From GYS-P2D sp964522505 (GTDB lineage Bacteria > Bacteroidota > Bacteroidia > Chitinophagales > Saprospiraceae), in assembly GCA_964522505.1 (NCBI GenBank), contig CAZFWJ010000007.1:1-64000 (forward strand): a stretch of DNA of 64,000 nucleotides, written 5' to 3'. The notes under the pieces were generated by a model, which did no database searches, had not been told where the DNA came from, and was given only the letters and a program-made list of their open reading frames with translations. A program made the position numbers and the translations under genes. Below are positions 24,261 through 34,223 of this stretch, piece after piece; position 1 is the stretch's first letter; every line of letters begins with the position of its first letter.

Positions 24261-25856
24261 TTAAGATCTATCCACTTCGATTCTCTTGTCTTGATTGGCG
24301 AGCTGCCATACAGTATGAAAGATAAGCCTGCCTCTATCTTGCATTAGATTGAAGTCTATTTTCTCCACGCTATCCGTAAGTCTGTGATAGTCTTTATGGA
24401 CGCCATTGAAATAGAATATTGCGGGGATGCCATTCTTTGCGAAGTTGTAATGGTCCGATCTAAAGTAAAATCTATTGGGATCATTGGCGTCATTGTACTT
24501 GTAGTCAAGTACCATTCTTCCATATTTCTGATTGACAGATTCGCCAATTTCATGCAGTTCAGAGCTTAATCGATCTGACCCAATTACATAGAGGTAGGGT
24601 CTTTCTTTATCAAGATATTCTTCACCCCATCTACCGACCATATCAATGTTGACATCAGCTACTGTAGACTCAACAGGGAATATTGGATTATTTACATAGT
24701 ATTCTGATCCAAGTAGTCCTTTTTCTTCTCCTGTCATCCATAGACACAACACGCTTCTTCGAGGTCCTTGTTTCAGCACCTTAGCTGTGACCAAAGCTTC
24801 AGCAATCTCGAGGACTGTCGTGGTGCCTGAACCATTGTCATCCGCGCCATTGTATACTTCGTCTCCTTTAATTCCTACGTGATCATAGTGAGCACTGACG
24901 ATGATCAATTCGTCTTTGAGATCCGTCCCTTCGATATACCCTAGGATGTTTTTTCCAATAAGAACTTCTCTGTTGACGACTTGCTCAAAACTGATCTGCG
25001 GCGATGATATGATTATTGATTTTTGGGGCTTGCCAGTTTTCTTTATCATATCACGATTGGCAATAACCTGGTCTTCAGCATCTCCTAAGATTTGTTTAGC
25101 CATGTTAGTCGAGATAAGGAGCATATTCGTATGGTCATCCATCATTTTGCTTTTATCACCTAACTCAGTCACACGATTCACCATGAGTCGTCGATTAGCA
25201 TTGATTACCGCCTTAATATCATTAGAGATAACTAGGAGCATCGCCGCACCCATGTTATGAGCAGTCTGTCTCTTTACCTCGTAATCAGCAGCATCCTCAT
25301 CAGCTATTACTTCATCGGGAGCGCCGTCAAAGACCATGACAATTTTACCAGCTACATTCTTATCGGCGTAATCGTTATAATCAGCAGTGGAGATTCCATA
25401 ACCTGCAAAGACTACTTCATTACCCTTAAAAGATTGACTAACGCTCTTGTTAGGAAATCCGATGTAATCCCAGAGTTGACGATATGACTCATCCCCAATA
25501 GACACATCGTTAGTTCCCCATGAAGTAAATGTGAAGGCAACATTCTGAAAGTGTGAATTGTCCTCTCCAACTTGAGGCAATCTCATCTTATCGAGCTGAT
25601 CTGATATATAGTTCGCTGCTTTTTCGATGCCCTCAGTTCCTGTTTCACGACCTTGGAAGTCATCTGAGGAAAGTATGTGGAGATGATCGCTCATCTCTGC
25701 CGCAGTTATGGTAGTGCTGAGAAGGTGCTGCTGATCACCTTTTTTTATTCGTACTGACTCGTTTAGATCAGGTATGGTCTTGCCCCCGAAATATTGAGCT
25801 GTGCTCACTTGAGATACCCCGATAAGGGCAGTTATTAAAACTATTAATTTCTTCAT
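24261..25856 (-). CDS. exported M28-family aminopeptidase with PA domain
   Basis: Zinc peptidase of 531 aa. Signal peptide MKKLIVLITALIGVSQVSTAQ. A protease-associated (PA)-like insert covers about residues 145-300 (VVFAGYGISTADYNDYADKNVAGKIVMVFDGAP). The M28 catalytic part has the metal ligands in IIVSAHYDHVG, YNGADDNGSGTTTVLEIA (bridging Asp) and CLWMTGEEKGLLGSEYY (catalytic and ligand Glu). DMVGR and RSDHYNFAKNGIPAIFYFNG supply later ligands. It likely acts in the periplasm. It is last in a DUF2723-rpiB-M28 series on the minus strand. Confidence 0.93.
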   Translation of the reverse strand: MKKLIVLITALIGVSQVSTAQYFGGKTIPDLNESVRIKKGDQQHLLSTTITAAEMSDHLHILSSDDFQGRETGTEGIEKAANYISDQLDKMRLPQVGEDNSHFQNVAFTFTSWGTNDVSIGDESYRQLWDYIGFPNKSVSQSFKGNEVVFAGYGISTADYNDYADKNVAGKIVMVFDGAPDEVIADEDAADYEVKRQTAHNMGAAMLLVISNDIKAVINANRRLMVNRVTELGDKSKMMDDHTNMLLISTNMAKQILGDAEDQVIANRDMIKKTGKPQKSIIISSPQISFEQVVNREVLIGKNILGYIEGTDLKDELIIVSAHYDHVGIKGDEVYNGADDNGSGTTTVLEIAEALVTAKVLKQGPRRSVLCLWMTGEEKGLLGSEYYVNNPIFPVESTVADVNIDMVGRWGEEYLDKERPYLYVIGSDRLSSELHEIGESVNQKYGRMVLDYKYNDANDPNRFYFRSDHYNFAKNGIPAIFYFNGVHKDYHRLTDSVEKIDFNLMQDRGRLIFHTVWQLANQDKRIEVDRS

Positions 25857-25880
25857 TGCTGTGTCTATATTGATTAGGAC

Positions 25881-26324
25881 TTAACATGAGAACAACCCTG
25901 CGGTGATTTTGTTAACTCTGCGCTCATGTCGCCCACCTTCGAAATCTGTCATCAAGAATGCTGACACCATAGACTTAGCCGTTACAATATCGACGAATCT
26001 TGCCGGCATTGCAATAACATTAGCATTGTTGTGCTGGCGAGTGAGTTTGCTGATATCTTCATTCCAGCATAAGCCGCATCTAATTTCTGGATACTTGTTA
26101 GCTGTCATTGCAACACCATTACCTGTGCCACAGATTAGCACACCATAGTCTGCTTGATCTTCGATGATATCTTTGGCGACTGGGTGAACGAAGTCAGGGT
26201 AATCGACTGAACTATTGTCAGCAGTACCATGATCGATAATCGTATGTCCTAACGATTGGATATGAGCGATGATCAGAGATTTATAATCATAGCCAGCGTG
26301 ATCAGATCCTATTGATATGCGCAT
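25881..26324 (-). CDS. rpiB: ribose 5-phosphate isomerase B
   Basis: Isomerises ribose-5-P and ribulose-5-P in the pentose phosphate pathway. MRISIGSDHAGYDYK carries the conserved DHAG start, DHGTADNSSVDYPDF the phosphate loop, and GVLICGTGNGVAMTANKYPEIRCGLCW the catalytic segment; the usual catalytic Cys of CGTG is present. HNNANVIAMPARFV and the C-terminal FEGGRHERRVNKI complete the RpiB/LacAB signature. Length of 147 aa is typical. It lies 24 nt from the M28 gene and 23 nt from DUF2723. Confidence 0.95.
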   Translation of the reverse strand: MRISIGSDHAGYDYKSLIIAHIQSLGHTIIDHGTADNSSVDYPDFVHPVAKDIIEDQADYGVLICGTGNGVAMTANKYPEIRCGLCWNEDISKLTRQHNNANVIAMPARFVDIVTAKSMVSAFLMTDFEGGRHERRVNKITAGLFSC

Positions 26325-26347
26325 ATAGCAAGTCTTGTTTTTGTGGT

Positions 26348-29300
26348 TTAATTAGGTACTCTTGATTGCTTGTATTTCTCGAGTAACGCCTTTATTTCTT
26401 GTTGGAATGCATCATCAGGTATCGAATCGATTACTGATAGAATGTTTTGCGAGGCGCGTAAACGTAATGAGTAATCTTGTTGGAAACTTACCCTCACGAT
26501 ATCTGGATCTATGCTTTCATAGAAGCTTAGGTGATCGGCAGTCTCATTAGCGAGGATACGTAAGTGCTTTTTAGCTTTATCATACTCTCTCGTCCTCAGA
26601 TAGATATTAATAAAGGACACTACTGAAGCGTCATAGGGGAAGTTCATATGTGGAAATGCCTCGAAGAACTTATCAGTTAGTGCTACGGCCTGATCTCTCT
26701 TACCTTCCTTAAGCAATTGATCGCAGGTACGATTAAATACCATTCTATGCGCTTGTACCGCTGCGCCATACGAGTTATCGACAAACAGGTCTTTTTTATC
26801 AAAGTTGCCCCAAGTGAATTTATTCATGATATTGTTGTACACCTTGGTCGTTTCTATTCGGCCACTACCATAAATACTCATAGACCGATCACTTGGTGTT
26901 TTGGTTGGTACTAATCGTAGAGCCAGCCCTTCGTACTGCATATAATCATTGAGCCCTAAGAGCTTTTCATTTTTACATGTTGTGGCGAAGTATATAGGTC
27001 GCTCCCAGATATTACTACTGATGATATCGAGGATGGCAAGTTCATCTTTGACTATCCAGTTTTTACTTTCACCAAACTTCACCTGAATAGCAGGGGCTAT
27101 CTGTACAGAATCCCCTGGCGTAAAGAAATTTAACCTTTGAACAGCGGCCATATTCGTTGGAATAAACATGTCTTTAGTTGGAACGAAGCTCTCAAAAGTC
27201 ATCGAGCTCCCCTTCAGTTCATTCTTAGAACCCACGAATTTGAGTACAGAGGACAGGTCCGTAGGTCTACTTCCTTGTTCTTGGTTGAAATAAAATGGAA
27301 TTTGATTTCTACGATTACCTCGATAGGCCTCAGCTGGAATCGTGAGCTTTAACGGCTCAGAGTCATTGACCTTGCTACGCAACTTATTGATATACCAATC
27401 TACTTGAACTAAGCTTAGATTTACGATCCGTACATCAGTACGTATGTTTTCAACCTCTTGTGCATACCACAGCGGATAGGTATCATTGTCACCATAGGTG
27501 AATATGATGGCGTTAGGTTCCAGAGAATTCAGGAAGTTAGAGGCATAATCTCTAGATGCAGTATGATGCATACGACTATGATCGTCGTAGTTTTCAAATG
27601 CCATGATTGTAGGTGCTAGCAGCACTAGCACTGCAGCGGCGGCTGATATAGGTATGCCCTTGAGATTCACACGCTCTCTGAGCATTGTAACAATGGCAGG
27701 TACGGCGAGCCCAATCCAAATACAGAAAGTGAAAAAACTACCGACTAAGACATAATCTCGCTCTCGGGGTTCATTAGGAGGCTGATTACTATAAAGTATG
27801 ATCCCGAGACCTGTAATTAGGAACAAGATCATCGTTGCAAAAAATGTCTTCTGGTCACGAACGAGATGAAAAAACAAACCTATAAGCCCAAATATCAGAG
27901 GTAAGAAATAGTAGTTGTTGTTGGCCTCAGCATACTTCATAGTATCTGGTTCCTCGTCGAGATTATATAGTTTGGATTCATCAATAAACTTGATTCCTGA
28001 TCGCCAATTTCCTGAGGACTTATCCCATGCATAGTATCCTTGGTCGCCGTTCTGTCTCCCAATAAAGTTCCATGAAAAATATCTGAAATACATCCAGTTT
28101 AATTGATATTTCATGAAGAATGCGACATTGAAACCGAAACTGGGTTTAGCCTCCTCTTCTCCAAATATAGATTGATACCATTCTCGGTATAGTCTTGGCC
28201 TTCCTAAGTTGGCATCGGAGATTCTTGGGAATAACATCTTGTCCTTACCCGCATAGACTGGTTTTATCTTCTCGTCTACGACGATATATTCATCGTCATT
28301 GGCAGTTGTACTATAGTATGGGGGTAAGTCCTCTCGTCCATAGCGATCTTTTCTATCATAGCTAACTGGGCTAGCCTCGTAAGATGGTCCGTATAATAGT
28401 GCCCGCTCACCATATTGCTCACGATTGATATATGGAAGCAATCGTGAAGCATCACTTGGCACATTCATGTTAACTGGCGTATCTGCATTCGCTCGGATCA
28501 CGACTACACCGATTGTGGAGTATCCTATGGTTACGAGCATAGCACACATAGTGAATAGCTCAAGAATTCTATTCTGCTTCTGATAGGCATATCTGAAAAG
28601 ACCAAAGAAGACTGCTCCTACAATCAATAAGGTAGGAATGATACCAGTCTGGAAAGGCATGCCGATACCATTAACAAGGGTTTTTTCCATACCCAACCAC
28701 AGCGAAGGTATACCCGTGATAATTAATTTTTGAATCAGTGGAATGAGCGCAGCCCCTGCCACAAAAGCCCCAGCTAGGCCGAGAAGCTTCACTTCTTTTA
28801 CCTTCTTGAAATATACCAGCAGAGCCAATGCTGGAAAAGTAAGTAAACTAAGCAGGTGTACCCCTATGGATAAACCAGCACTATAGGCTGCCAATGCGAG
28901 CCATCGATCATTTCTAATCGTATCCTCGAGAGTATACCACTTCACCACAGTCCAGAATGTTAGTGCCGTAAAGAAAGTAGACATCGCATATACTTCTCCT
29001 TCCACAGCAGAAAACCATACTGTGCTACAGAATGCTGTAGCTAATCCAGCGGCCAAACCTGCGCCACCAATTTGTATTTTATGCGTGATACCATCCTCAC
29101 TGGCCAAATTCAAGTATTTGGTTAGCATCATGGTTATTGATGCCACGAAGGTCGCCACCATGGCTGATAACATACCATTCATGAAGTTAACCGCAAAGGC
29201 TATATTGCTCGGGTCAGCAGAGGTAATATCACCGAATAGCGCAAATATTCTTCCTACCAATAAGAACATCGGTGCCCCAGGAGGGTGAACCACTTGCATC

Positions 29301-29434
29301 TTATAAGCACCGAGAATAAACTCACCGCAATCCCACAGACTACCTGTTCGCTCTACCGAAAAGAGGTAGACACCCGTGGCAATTAAAAAAACAATCAATG
29401 AAATTATGCGTGTAAAGGACAGATTTTTTAGCAT
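26348..29434 (-). CDS. DUF2723 polytopic membrane protein (PMT-like)
   Basis: A 1028-residue protein of the Bacteroidota DUF2723 family, related to protein O-mannosyltransferases. The N-terminal half carries about ten to twelve hydrophobic segments; the family signature GSLWDCGEFILGAYKMQVVHPPGAPMFLLVGRIFALFG is right after the first. FRSIRERDYV-type text appears as PPNEPRERDYVLVGSFFTFCIWIGLA near residue 590. The soluble C-terminal third includes TYGDNDTYPLWYAQEVENIRTDVRIVNLSL and TPR-like helices. It may glycosylate or flip surface components. A -7 box over the TTG at 29455 shows the start is ATG 29434. Confidence 0.92.
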   Translation of the reverse strand: MLKNLSFTRIISLIVFLIATGVYLFSVERTGSLWDCGEFILGAYKMQVVHPPGAPMFLLVGRIFALFGDITSADPSNIAFAVNFMNGMLSAMVATFVASITMMLTKYLNLASEDGITHKIQIGGAGLAAGLATAFCSTVWFSAVEGEVYAMSTFFTALTFWTVVKWYTLEDTIRNDRWLALAAYSAGLSIGVHLLSLLTFPALALLVYFKKVKEVKLLGLAGAFVAGAALIPLIQKLIITGIPSLWLGMEKTLVNGIGMPFQTGIIPTLLIVGAVFFGLFRYAYQKQNRILELFTMCAMLVTIGYSTIGVVVIRANADTPVNMNVPSDASRLLPYINREQYGERALLYGPSYEASPVSYDRKDRYGREDLPPYYSTTANDDEYIVVDEKIKPVYAGKDKMLFPRISDANLGRPRLYREWYQSIFGEEEAKPSFGFNVAFFMKYQLNWMYFRYFSWNFIGRQNGDQGYYAWDKSSGNWRSGIKFIDESKLYNLDEEPDTMKYAEANNNYYFLPLIFGLIGLFFHLVRDQKTFFATMILFLITGLGIILYSNQPPNEPRERDYVLVGSFFTFCIWIGLAVPAIVTMLRERVNLKGIPISAAAAVLVLLAPTIMAFENYDDHSRMHHTASRDYASNFLNSLEPNAIIFTYGDNDTYPLWYAQEVENIRTDVRIVNLSLVQVDWYINKLRSKVNDSEPLKLTIPAEAYRGNRRNQIPFYFNQEQGSRPTDLSSVLKFVGSKNELKGSSMTFESFVPTKDMFIPTNMAAVQRLNFFTPGDSVQIAPAIQVKFGESKNWIVKDELAILDIISSNIWERPIYFATTCKNEKLLGLNDYMQYEGLALRLVPTKTPSDRSMSIYGSGRIETTKVYNNIMNKFTWGNFDKKDLFVDNSYGAAVQAHRMVFNRTCDQLLKEGKRDQAVALTDKFFEAFPHMNFPYDASVVSFINIYLRTREYDKAKKHLRILANETADHLSFYESIDPDIVRVSFQQDYSLRLRASQNILSVIDSIPDDAFQQEIKALLEKYKQSRVPN

Positions 29435-29452
29435 CAAGGATGTATTGAGTAA

Positions 29453-29460
29453 CAAAAGTA
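29453..29460 (-). promoter_or_regulatory. -7 promoter box for the DUF2723-rpiB-M28 operon
   Basis: Minus-strand TACTTTTG, 18 nt before the ATG at 29434. Its position rules out a start codon at 29455. Confidence 0.55.
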
Positions 29461-29525
29461 AAAATAGAAAAACACTTAAGCCATTTAGTTAATACATTGT
29501 GATTGAATTAACAATACGTCTGAGG

Positions 29526-29657
29526 ATGATCAAAATTATCTCAATCATCGTGTGTGTTTATGTCTTATATCGATTAGTAGCAGGACCAAAGGCGATAAGT
29601 GGAAATAAGAACGAAGAAGCTAAAGTCATCGACATAGAACATGAAGAAATTGACTAG
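29526..29657 (+). CDS. small single-span membrane protein
   Basis: A 43-residue ORF: one hydrophobic segment (MIKIISIIVCVYVLYRLVAGP) followed by a short charged tail (KNEEAKVIDIEHEEID). The layout resembles the small single-helix proteins with acidic tails common in Bacteroidota (DUF4834-like); an exact family match cannot be confirmed. The frame is open to GTG 29499. It overlaps the start of the following pseudouridine synthase by 17 nt, suggesting translational coupling. No function can be assigned. Confidence 0.6.
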   Translation: MIKIISIIVCVYVLYRLVAGPKAISGNKNEEAKVIDIEHEEID

Positions 29658-30318
29658 TGACATGATTGATCCAAAGTCTTGGATCATCCATCAAGATGAC
29701 GAGCTTGTAGTTGTTAACAAGCCTGTGACTATTCCTGTACAAGGTGATAAGAGCAATGATGACTCATGCATAAAGATCATGAGCCAGACTTTAGAGCGTC
29801 GATTGTTTCTTATAAATCGCATAGATCGACCAGTAAGTGGTCTGGTATTAATGGGCTTCAGACCTCGAGTTCAAAAAGCGTACGCTACCTACACCATTAT
29901 CAAAAAGTATATTGCCGTGGTTCACAAGTCTGACCAACTTAAGGAAGGGACTTATCAGCATTATCATACAAAGAACGCCCACAGGAAGAAGGCGTATATC
30001 TCTGATGAAAATGTCAAAGGCTCAAAACCAGTGACCTTGGATATTGAAAAAATCCATCAACTAGATAACTATTCTGCGCTAATGATTTCAATACGATCTG
30101 GAAGGTTCCACCAGATACGGACTCAGATGGCACACCTTGGTGCTCCGATAAAAGGAGACGTCAAGTATGGTGCACGAAGGGCACATAAAGATCGAAGTAT
30201 AATGTTGCATGCCTATGAGTATGAAGTTGTCAACACAAGCACCACATATCAATGTCGACCTTCTCCTAACCCACTCTGGGATGAAGTTTATTCGGCCTTC
30301 GATCTGAATATAGGATAA
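29641..30318 (+). CDS. RluA-family pseudouridine synthase
   Basis: RNA pseudouridine synthase of 225 aa without an S4 domain. The catalytic motif is FLINRIDRPVSGLVLMGF (family HRLDxxTSG), with the catalytic Asp in RIDR; other conserved parts are KKYIAVV, YSALMISIRSGRFHQIRTQMAHLGAPIKGDVKYG and IMLHAYEY. The short form resembles RluA/TruC-like enzymes acting on tRNA or 23S rRNA; the target is not determinable. The start is ATG 29641 inside the end of the upstream small ORF. Confidence 0.92.
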   Translation: MKKLTSDMIDPKSWIIHQDDELVVVNKPVTIPVQGDKSNDDSCIKIMSQTLERRLFLINRIDRPVSGLVLMGFRPRVQKAYATYTIIKKYIAVVHKSDQLKEGTYQHYHTKNAHRKKAYISDENVKGSKPVTLDIEKIHQLDNYSALMISIRSGRFHQIRTQMAHLGAPIKGDVKYGARRAHKDRSIMLHAYEYEVVNTSTTYQCRPSPNPLWDEVYSAFDLNIG

Positions 30319-30400
30319 GGCCTCATTATAAATCAAAGATTATATATTAATAAAGAATCTCATTTGAGAAGCTATCTTTATGCTGTGATTGATGCATATC

Positions 30401-31339
30401 ATGAGTAAGTCAACCATCGGCATATTAGCCCCTTGCTACAATGAGGGGCAAGTCATCATAACCTTTCTTGAGGAGCTCGAGGGTATCCTCGAGTTGATAA
30501 ATCATGACTTTCAGATTGTTATTGTAGATGATGGGAGTACTGATGATACTAAGGATTTGTTACGGCAGCTAGACTGGCAATCTGAGATTAAACTTGACTT
30601 AGTATTCTTAGCACATAACAAAGGTCATCAGGGTGCGATAGCGCAGGGATTAAATTATTGTAAGTCTCTGGATATCAGCCATCTGGTGGTGATGGACTCA
30701 GATGGTGAGGACGACCCCAATGCCATTACCGAGCTCGTAGATAGTTTGTCTGATCCAATTGTATTCGTATCACGCAAACGGAGAAAGGAGTCGGTGAAAT
30801 TTAAGGTGTTTTATACGTTCTATAAGCTATTGTTTTATGTCGTGACTGGGAAGAAGTTGAACTTTGGTAATTATTCGATGATTAGCAAGCAGGTATTACT
30901 GGAGATTTCTGATAAGCAATTCGTCCACTACTCGGCCTTTATCTCTAAACTGAATTATCCTAAACGATTCATCCCATATGATCGACGCAAGAGGATTGAT
31001 GGACATTCCAAGATGAATTTTGATTCGCTGGTATTACATGGCTTCAAGTCATTTATCGAGTACGCTGAGGACCTGTTTATTGTCTTTTTGAAGCTGTTCA
31101 TGGTCATCTTCGCCTTCATCCTAGGGTGTGTCGGCGTGATCCTCTATAAGAAGTACATCATGGAGAGTGCTGTACTGGGGTGGACGAGTCAACTCATGCT
31201 GTCACTCATTATTATGGCCATAATATCATTGGGCTTCTTTGTGATCGGCATCATGGTAATCTATGGATTCAGAAAAATAGAAGGTCAGATTAATACTCGA
31301 CTGAATGATTCTACTCAATATACAGTAATCAACAAATGA
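30401..31339 (+). CDS. family 2 glycosyltransferase with C-terminal membrane helices
   Basis: GT2 transferase like dolichol-phosphate/undecaprenyl-phosphate sugar transferases. Starts MSKSTIGILAPCYNEGQVI; nucleotide-binding DDGSTDDT (near residue 46), HNKGHQGAIAQGLN and metal site VVMDSDGEDDPN. Two hydrophobic segments at the C-terminus (FIVFLKLFMVIFAFILGCVGVI and LMLSLIIMAIISLGFFVIGIMVI) anchor it. In-frame ATG 30392 is an alternative start. Its stop overlaps the next gene's start (ATGA), so it probably delivers a lipid-linked sugar used by that membrane transferase. Confidence 0.92.
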   Translation: MSKSTIGILAPCYNEGQVIITFLEELEGILELINHDFQIVIVDDGSTDDTKDLLRQLDWQSEIKLDLVFLAHNKGHQGAIAQGLNYCKSLDISHLVVMDSDGEDDPNAITELVDSLSDPIVFVSRKRRKESVKFKVFYTFYKLLFYVVTGKKLNFGNYSMISKQVLLEISDKQFVHYSAFISKLNYPKRFIPYDRRKRIDGHSKMNFDSLVLHGFKSFIEYAEDLFIVFLKLFMVIFAFILGCVGVILYKKYIMESAVLGWTSQLMLSLIIMAIISLGFFVIGIMVIYGFRKIEGQINTRLNDSTQYTVINK

Positions 31340-33150
31340 GCATGTCAACCAACCAAAATATGATCATAAAGGGACTATTGCTAGCTTCGGCAGTTATAGT
31401 CATTGTGCTAAGTATGTCTGCCTCCATAAGTGGTGATGAAGACATCCATTTTAAGTATGGTGATCGAGTGATCAACTTCTTCACATCTTTCGGTGAAGAC
31501 AAGACCTATAAGGAAGAAATTAGAGGTCCAGATTATGCCTATAACTTCACCTTTGATGCCGGAGTAGAGTTGGCCCAGCGTGCCACAGGTTATGGTGACC
31601 CACACCAGCTGAGGCATATATTCAATAGCCTCATTGGCTGGTTGATTGCATTATTTAGTGCTTTTATAGCTAAGAGATATTTTGGCCTGACTTCTGCGGT
31701 CTTGACCTTTATATTTCTACTGATCTCACCTAAATTTCTAGGTCACAGTTTTAACAATCCTAAGGATATTCCTTTCGCTTTTGGATACATACTGGGGCTA
31801 TACTCCATTTTTCGATTTTGTGATGCCCTGCCCAAGCCTTCCTGGCGACAAGCTTTAGAAGTTGGATTGGCGATAGGGCTATGTCTCAACTTTAGAATAG
31901 GCGGCCTACTCTTGATACCCTATTTTGGATTATTTGTGCTGGGAAGATTTTTGATACGGCATGGTGGTAGCGCATTTGCTAAAGAACATTGGCCGAACTA
32001 TGGTCAGATATTCTTAAAAGGTGTCGCCGCATGTGCTGTTGCATATGTCTTGATGGTAGTTTTCTGGCCATTTGCACTTGAGGCACCTCTCAAGAATCCA
32101 CTGAAATCCTTAGATATCATGTCAGATTTTGCTATTGGGATACGGCAGTTATTCGAGGGAGTCAATGTCACTTCAACCGAGTTGCCATCTAACTATATCT
32201 ATAAATGGATGTATGTCAGTATTCCATTGGTCGTGCTATTAGGCCTGATTACATTGCCATTTTCTTATTACAAGCATAGCACTAAGAAGCGAACATTCGT
32301 TATACTATGTCTATTGTTTTCAATTGTGTTTCCAGTCGCTTATGCAATCCTGGGCGACAGCAATGTTTATGGAGGATGGAGACACTTCATATTCGTATAT
32401 CCGCCTTTAGTGATCTTATCTGCTGCGGGGTATAGATATGTTATTAAATCGCTGGTGGCCAAGAATGTCAATCTACAATATGCTTCTTTCGGGGTGATCG
32501 GATTACTCTGCATTCATCCCATATGGCATATCGCTAAAAATCACCCTGTAGAATATGTCTACTTCAATGAGATCTCAGGAGGCATCGACTCTAAGTATGG
32601 CAACTATGAGATGGATTATTATATGCATAGCTATTGGCCAGCAGTTAAATGGATGAAAAAAGAAGGAATTATTAATGATCGTGACGATATAATCCTTGCC
32701 ACTAATCATGGCCATTCGGGACGGTATTATACTCGTAATTATGACAATGTAAAAGCTTACTACACCCGATATTATGAGCGTCTGAACAGGGATTGGGATT
32801 ATGCTATATATATCAATGTATATATCGATCAGGCGGAATTAAAAAACAATCAATTCCCGCCTGCTGGCACAATCCACACCATAGATGTTAATGGCAAGCC
32901 AATGTGCGCTATTGTCAAGCGACCAAGTAAAGCGAGTATTGGGTACTCAGATGATCTAAAGAGTGGAAACAATGCATTGGCAATGCAAAAACTGCGTAGT
33001 TACTATAATGCCGATAAGAACAATTTTGAAGCAAATATCAATCTTGCACTATTGTATAATAAACGAGGACAACGAGATAGTCTGAGCTACTTCTTGAGTG
33101 AGGCTAAGCGTGTCAATCCGCAGCGTTTTGAGCGATATGTAAAGCAATAA
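31336..33150 (+). CDS. polytopic membrane glycosyltransferase (ArnT/PMT-like)
   Basis: A 604-residue membrane protein with about eleven hydrophobic segments. The first periplasmic loop carries SGDEDIHFKYGDRVINFF with an acidic DED motif as in GT-C transferases, followed by DPHQLRHIFNSLIGWL and SPKFLGHSFNNPKDIPFAFGYILG. The soluble end contains HSYWPAVKWMKK and a TPR-like unit (NFEANINLALLYNKRGQRDSLSYFLSEAKR). The gene overlaps the GT2 gene by 4 nt, a pairing typical of lipid-linked sugar transfer to protein or polysaccharide. The acceptor is unknown. Confidence 0.85.
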   Translation: MSMSTNQNMIIKGLLLASAVIVIVLSMSASISGDEDIHFKYGDRVINFFTSFGEDKTYKEEIRGPDYAYNFTFDAGVELAQRATGYGDPHQLRHIFNSLIGWLIALFSAFIAKRYFGLTSAVLTFIFLLISPKFLGHSFNNPKDIPFAFGYILGLYSIFRFCDALPKPSWRQALEVGLAIGLCLNFRIGGLLLIPYFGLFVLGRFLIRHGGSAFAKEHWPNYGQIFLKGVAACAVAYVLMVVFWPFALEAPLKNPLKSLDIMSDFAIGIRQLFEGVNVTSTELPSNYIYKWMYVSIPLVVLLGLITLPFSYYKHSTKKRTFVILCLLFSIVFPVAYAILGDSNVYGGWRHFIFVYPPLVILSAAGYRYVIKSLVAKNVNLQYASFGVIGLLCIHPIWHIAKNHPVEYVYFNEISGGIDSKYGNYEMDYYMHSYWPAVKWMKKEGIINDRDDIILATNHGHSGRYYTRNYDNVKAYYTRYYERLNRDWDYAIYINVYIDQAELKNNQFPPAGTIHTIDVNGKPMCAIVKRPSKASIGYSDDLKSGNNALAMQKLRSYYNADKNNFEANINLALLYNKRGQRDSLSYFLSEAKRVNPQRFERYVKQ

Positions 33151-33153
33151 GGT

Positions 33154-34179
33154 ATGCAAAGGACAGATGTTAAAGAATTAGGAGAATTTGGCTTAATTGA
33201 TCATTTGACTGGTAGTTTTAAGCAGTATAATGAGTCAACACACAAAGCCATTGGTGATGATGCCGCTATCATTCAGCATGGTCAAGGATATATGGCGATT
33301 AGTACAGATATGCTTGTTGAGGGGATACACTTTGATCTGGTCTATAGTCCTTTGAAGCATCTCGGATATAAGGCTGTAGTCGTTAACCTATCGGATATAT
33401 ATGCTATGAATGTTATCCCGCAGCAGATTACTGTAAGTATGGCGTTGTCTAATCGATTTTCAGTAGAAGCGCTTGAAGAATTATACGCAGGCATGAAGAC
33501 AGCTTGTGACTTATATAAAGTAGACTTAATCGGTGGCGACACAACCTCTAATCCAAAGGGTATGGCGCTGAGCATTACGTCCATAGGTCATACTACAGAT
33601 CGAGATAAAATAGTCTATCGCCAGGGAGCTAAGGTTGGGGATATAGTCTGTGTGACGGGTGACGTCGGATCAGCCTATTTAGGCCTTCAACTACTTGAAC
33701 GGGAGAAGCAGCTCTTTATTAACGATAGCACGATAAAGCCTGACTTTAGCAATCAATCATATGTCATCGAGCGACAATTGAAGCCTGAGGCCCGCAAGGA
33801 TGCCGTAGAATATTTTAAGAAGTCTGATCTGACGCCGACGGCGATGATCGATATCTCCGATGGACTGAGTTCGGATATAATGCATATCTGCAAGCACTCC
33901 GATGTTGGCGCTTTCTTAGAAGAAGGTAAGATTCCTATAAAAGATGAGGCCAAGAAACTGGCTCTAGAGTTCAACCTAGACCCAGTCACTTGTGCGCTCA
34001 ATGGTGGTGAAGACTATGAACTCTTATTTACTGTTGATCCCAAAGATTTGGACAAAATCAGATTCATGCCTGATGTCGTAATCATTGGCGAGATTACTCC
34101 TAAAGCGGATAAGCTCACACTACACACCACAGGAGGAAACATCCATGAGCTCAAGGCTCAAGGATGGAATCACTTCTAG
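33154..34179 (+). CDS. thiL: thiamine-monophosphate kinase
   Basis: ThiL phosphorylates thiamine monophosphate to thiamine diphosphate. AIR-synthase-like fold: FGLIDHLTG, IGDDAAII and STDMLVEGIHFDL (metal and ATP site), KAVVVNLSDIYAMN, LIGGDTTSNPKG, VTGDVGSAYLGL, TAMIDISDGLSSDIMHI and NGGEDYELLFTV. All main family motifs are intact and the 341-aa length is normal. It starts 3 nt after the membrane glycosyltransferase's stop, so it is probably co-transcribed though functionally unrelated. Confidence 0.95.
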   Translation: MQRTDVKELGEFGLIDHLTGSFKQYNESTHKAIGDDAAIIQHGQGYMAISTDMLVEGIHFDLVYSPLKHLGYKAVVVNLSDIYAMNVIPQQITVSMALSNRFSVEALEELYAGMKTACDLYKVDLIGGDTTSNPKGMALSITSIGHTTDRDKIVYRQGAKVGDIVCVTGDVGSAYLGLQLLEREKQLFINDSTIKPDFSNQSYVIERQLKPEARKDAVEYFKKSDLTPTAMIDISDGLSSDIMHICKHSDVGAFLEEGKIPIKDEAKKLALEFNLDPVTCALNGGEDYELLFTVDPKDLDKIRFMPDVVIIGEITPKADKLTLHTTGGNIHELKAQGWNHF

Positions 34180-34223
34180 CACATGTATTCTTAGTAATAG
34201 GAGATAAGTCCGGATGAACTGCT

